From assembly GCA_023150215.1 (NCBI GenBank), contig JAKLLJ010000167.1:1-7313 (forward strand): 7,313 nt of DNA, given 5' to 3'. The notes below the pieces were generated by a model, which searched no databases, was not told the DNA's origin, and was given only the letters and a program-made list of their open reading frames with translations. The first letter of the stretch is position 1. Every line of letters starts with the position of its first letter. A program made the position numbers and the translations under genes. Source of the DNA: Thauera sp. (GTDB lineage: Bacteria; Pseudomonadota; Gammaproteobacteria; Burkholderiales; Rhodocyclaceae). Positions 5,842-7,313 of this stretch are shown in pieces.

Positions 5842-6318
5842 TCAATCCTCAGCACGCGCCAAGGCCCACAGCACCAGCACGCCGAAGCCGAACAGCAGCG
5901 CCCACTTGAACGTGGAGCACACGGTCGACAGCAGGTACACCCCGTCCAGACCGAAGCGCGGCATCTCGGTGAGCCAGGCGTGGAGCGCGTTCTCCACCGC
6001 GTCGAACACCGCCGCCAGCGGCAGCACCCGCGGCACATACCGCGCCACCGCGCCCGGCAGCGGGCGGAACAGTGCCGTGCGCGTCGCCAGCAACCAGCCG
6101 AAGCGGGCATAGGCCAGCAGCGACACGGTGTCGACCAGCAAGTGATGCCGATAGCGTTGCAGATCCTCCGGCGGCCACAGATGGATGATTTCGCCGAAGC
6201 CGCGCGGCGTCCATGCGAATTGCAGCACGAGCATGCCCGGCTCCAGCCCCGCCACGCACCCCAGCGTGACGACCGTCAGCGCCGCGACCAGAAGTCCCGC
6301 CACAAGAACTGCACGCAT
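5842..6318 (-). CDS. Multi-pass membrane protein of unknown function (FDxxEN motif)
   Basis: This 158-residue protein is predicted to lie in the inner membrane with about four hydrophobic segments (roughly 4-24, 60-80, 95-115 and 126-153). Between the first two is a polar stretch with 'WTPRGFGEIIHLWPPEDLQRYR', amphipathic in look. Charged residues fall inside or beside membrane segments: Asp63 (LLVDTVSLLAYARFG), Asp106 and Glu109-Asn110 (AAVFDAVENALHAWL), and Lys138 (STVCSTFKWALL). From memory, uncharacterised small bacterial membrane proteins share this order of an LD-x-x-aY segment, an FDxxEN segment and a final t-x-K-w-x-LL segment. I cannot name the family or a function. The ATG at 6318 is preceded by GGAG with 8-nt spacing and opens directly into the first hydrophobic segment. 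The same frame is open to 6552, but that extension is Arg/Gly-rich non-coding sequence. The gene is divergent from the MFS gene. Confidence 0.82.
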   Translation of the reverse strand: MRAVLVAGLLVAALTVVTLGCVAGLEPGMLVLQFAWTPRGFGEIIHLWPPEDLQRYRHHLLVDTVSLLAYARFGWLLATRTALFRPLPGAVARYVPRVLPLAAVFDAVENALHAWLTEMPRFGLDGVYLLSTVCSTFKWALLFGFGVLVLWALARAED

Positions 6319-6527
6319 ACGCCGAACTCCATGCCGGAAAGGCGCACAAATGTCAGGCCATCGATAGCCCCTGCAAAACGCCGGCCGATTGTACCCTCGC
6401 CTTGACTGCGAACAGGCGCCACCGCCGGGTGTCGACGTATGATCCCGTTCTCGCGCGTGCAGCCAGGCTCGAGCCTGTACCGAACCAAGCGCCGCACCGA
6501 CCCGCCTCCCGCGCCTGCGATGACGAC
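6319..6527. promoter_or_regulatory. Divergent intergenic promoter region
   Basis: The 209 nt between the minus-strand membrane-protein gene and the plus-strand MFS gene must hold both promoters. On the minus strand a good -10-like TACAAT (6393-6388) lies about 70 nt before the ATG at 6318, with no convincing -35 at the right distance. On the plus strand TATGAT (6438-6443) is a -10-like hexamer, also without a proper -35. A TTGACT at 6402-6407 is 30 nt away from it, too far to pair. A 10-bp palindrome GGCTCGAGCC (6465-6474) could be a regulator site. A GGAG Shine-Dalgarno at 6330-6327 serves the membrane-protein gene. Confidence 0.3.
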
Positions 6528-7313
6528 ATGAGCCGATCCCACCTGCTGCCACTGTTCCTGCTCTACGCCCTGATGCTGCCGGTCACCGGCATGGTGCCGG
6601 TGCTGCCCGACTTCACTGCGCAGCGCTTTCCCGGCCTCGGCCAGTTCGCCAGCCATTTCTTCATGTCAATCAACATGATCGGCGCCTTGATCGGGGCACC
6701 GATCGCCGGCCTGCTGTCCGACCGCCTCGGTCGTCGGCGCCTGCTCGCGGTGGCCGCACTCGCCCTCAACGGCGGCGCCCTGCTCGGTATCGCCTGGGCG
6801 TGGCGCAGCAGCGACAGCTATTCGCTGCTGCTCGCGCTGCGCCTGCTCGAGGGCTTCGCCCACATGTCGGCGCTGTCGCTGCTGATGGCACTCGCGGCCG
6901 ACCACCCGGGCAAGGCCGGGCTGGGTGCGCGCATGGGCGCGGTGGGGGCATCGATCAGCCTGGGCGTGGCCACCGGCGCGCCGCTCGGCGGCGTGGTCGG
7001 CACCATCGATCCGTTCTGGGTGCCTTTCGGCGGCGGCCTGCTGTCACTCGCGCTCGCCGCACTCGGGCTCAAGGGCCTCGCCGACGCCGGCGGCGGACGG
7101 CCGCGCATGGCCGCCGCGGAAATCGTCAATACGCTGCGGAGCCGCCGCCAGCTGCTGATCCCGCTGGCCTTCTCCTTCGCCGACCGCCTCACCGTGGGCT
7201 TCATCGTGTCCACGCTGTCGCTCTACCTTGGCCTCGTACTCGGCTTCGACGCTCGCCAGATCGGCATCGCCATGGCGGCTTTCCTGATTCCGTTCTCGGT
7301 GCTGACCTGGCCG
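6528..7313 (+). CDS. MFS transporter, drug/H+ antiporter (DHA1) type, N-terminal part
   Basis: The frame is open for 262 codons from the ATG at 6528 to the window edge, about two thirds of the usual 380-400 residues. The visible part covers the N-terminal six-helix bundle and the start of the second. TM1 contains 'LYALMLPVTGMVPVLP'. Motif A lies in the loop after TM2 (G61-LLSDRLGRRRLL, with Asp65, Gly68, Arg69 and Arg70). The TM4 Arg of motif B is Arg105 in 'LALRLLEGF'. Motif C of antiporters is in TM5 as 'GVATGAPLGG' (146-155), with Ala for the usual residue before Pro. These motifs point to a proton-coupled exporter; substrate is unknown. A polar linker (about 183-208) precedes the second bundle. 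No Shine-Dalgarno is seen before this ATG. The start is supported by position relative to TM1, and the ATG overlaps the stop of a short upstream frame (6439-6531). Confidence 0.92.
   Translation, partial: MSRSHLLPLFLLYALMLPVTGMVPVLPDFTAQRFPGLGQFASHFFMSINMIGALIGAPIAGLLSDRLGRRRLLAVAALALNGGALLGIAWAWRSSDSYSLLLALRLLEGFAHMSALSLLMALAADHPGKAGLGARMGAVGASISLGVATGAPLGGVVGTIDPFWVPFGGGLLSLALAALGLKGLADAGGGRPRMAAAEIVNTLRSRRQLLIPLAFSFADRLTVGFIVSTLSLYLGLVLGFDARQIGIAMAAFLIPFSVLTWP

Noticed and set aside
5391..6110. A 239-codon minus-strand frame spanning the second REP cluster.
   Set aside because: It overlaps two better-supported genes in other frames and translates REP hairpins as 'APEGA' strings.
6319..6552. 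An N-terminal extension of the 158-residue membrane protein by 78 residues.
   Set aside because: It would overlap the divergent MFS start and is Arg/Gly-rich; the ATG at 6318 has a GGAG site at the right distance and leads straight into a membrane segment.

Overview
The window is GC-rich (by eye about two thirds G+C) chromosomal DNA of Gram-negative, proteobacterial character. The evidence is an RND efflux permease with its periplasmic adaptor, a YdcH/DUF465-type C-terminus, and short 'GTAGGAGCG…' palindromic repeats of the REP type. A betaproteobacterium of the Rhodocyclales kind (Thauera/Azoarcus-like) fits the style best, but this is an inference from memory and not a demonstrated assignment.

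Layout, left to right. (1) 1-152, + strand: the last 49 codons of a small YdcH/DUF465 protein, converging on the next gene. (2) 175-4380, - strand: a two-gene efflux operon in which the membrane-fusion adaptor (4380-3250) is followed after 3 nt by the RND permease (3246-175). Permease and adaptor carry the expected functional residues: TM4 Asp pair, TM10 Lys, TM11 Arg and the adaptor R-L-S hairpin motif. No outer-membrane channel gene and no regulator are in view. (3) 4381-4773: a 393-nt intergenic stretch with two direct REP-like repeats, a degenerate inverted relative between them, and a weak promoter candidate for the efflux operon. (4) 4774-5199, - strand: a glyoxalase-fold (VOC) protein. 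(5) 5303-5554, - strand: an 83-residue exported protein with six cysteines, unrecognised. (6) 5555-5841: three more REP-like repeats in alternating orientation. (7) 5842-6318, - strand: a 158-residue multi-pass membrane protein of unknown function. (8) 6319-6527: a divergent promoter region. (9) 6528-7313, + strand: the first 262 codons of an MFS drug/proton-antiporter-type transporter that runs off the window.

Functionally the window is dominated by export: an RND tripartite pump lacking its outer-membrane partner here, and an MFS transporter. The three small minus-strand genes between them are separated by 103-287 nt and do not form a tight operon. The least ordinary content is the six-Cys secreted protein and the two clusters of REP-like hairpins that bracket the VOC/Cys-rich pair. 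I see no phage, transposase, CRISPR, tRNA or rRNA, and no strong sign of a new multi-gene system.
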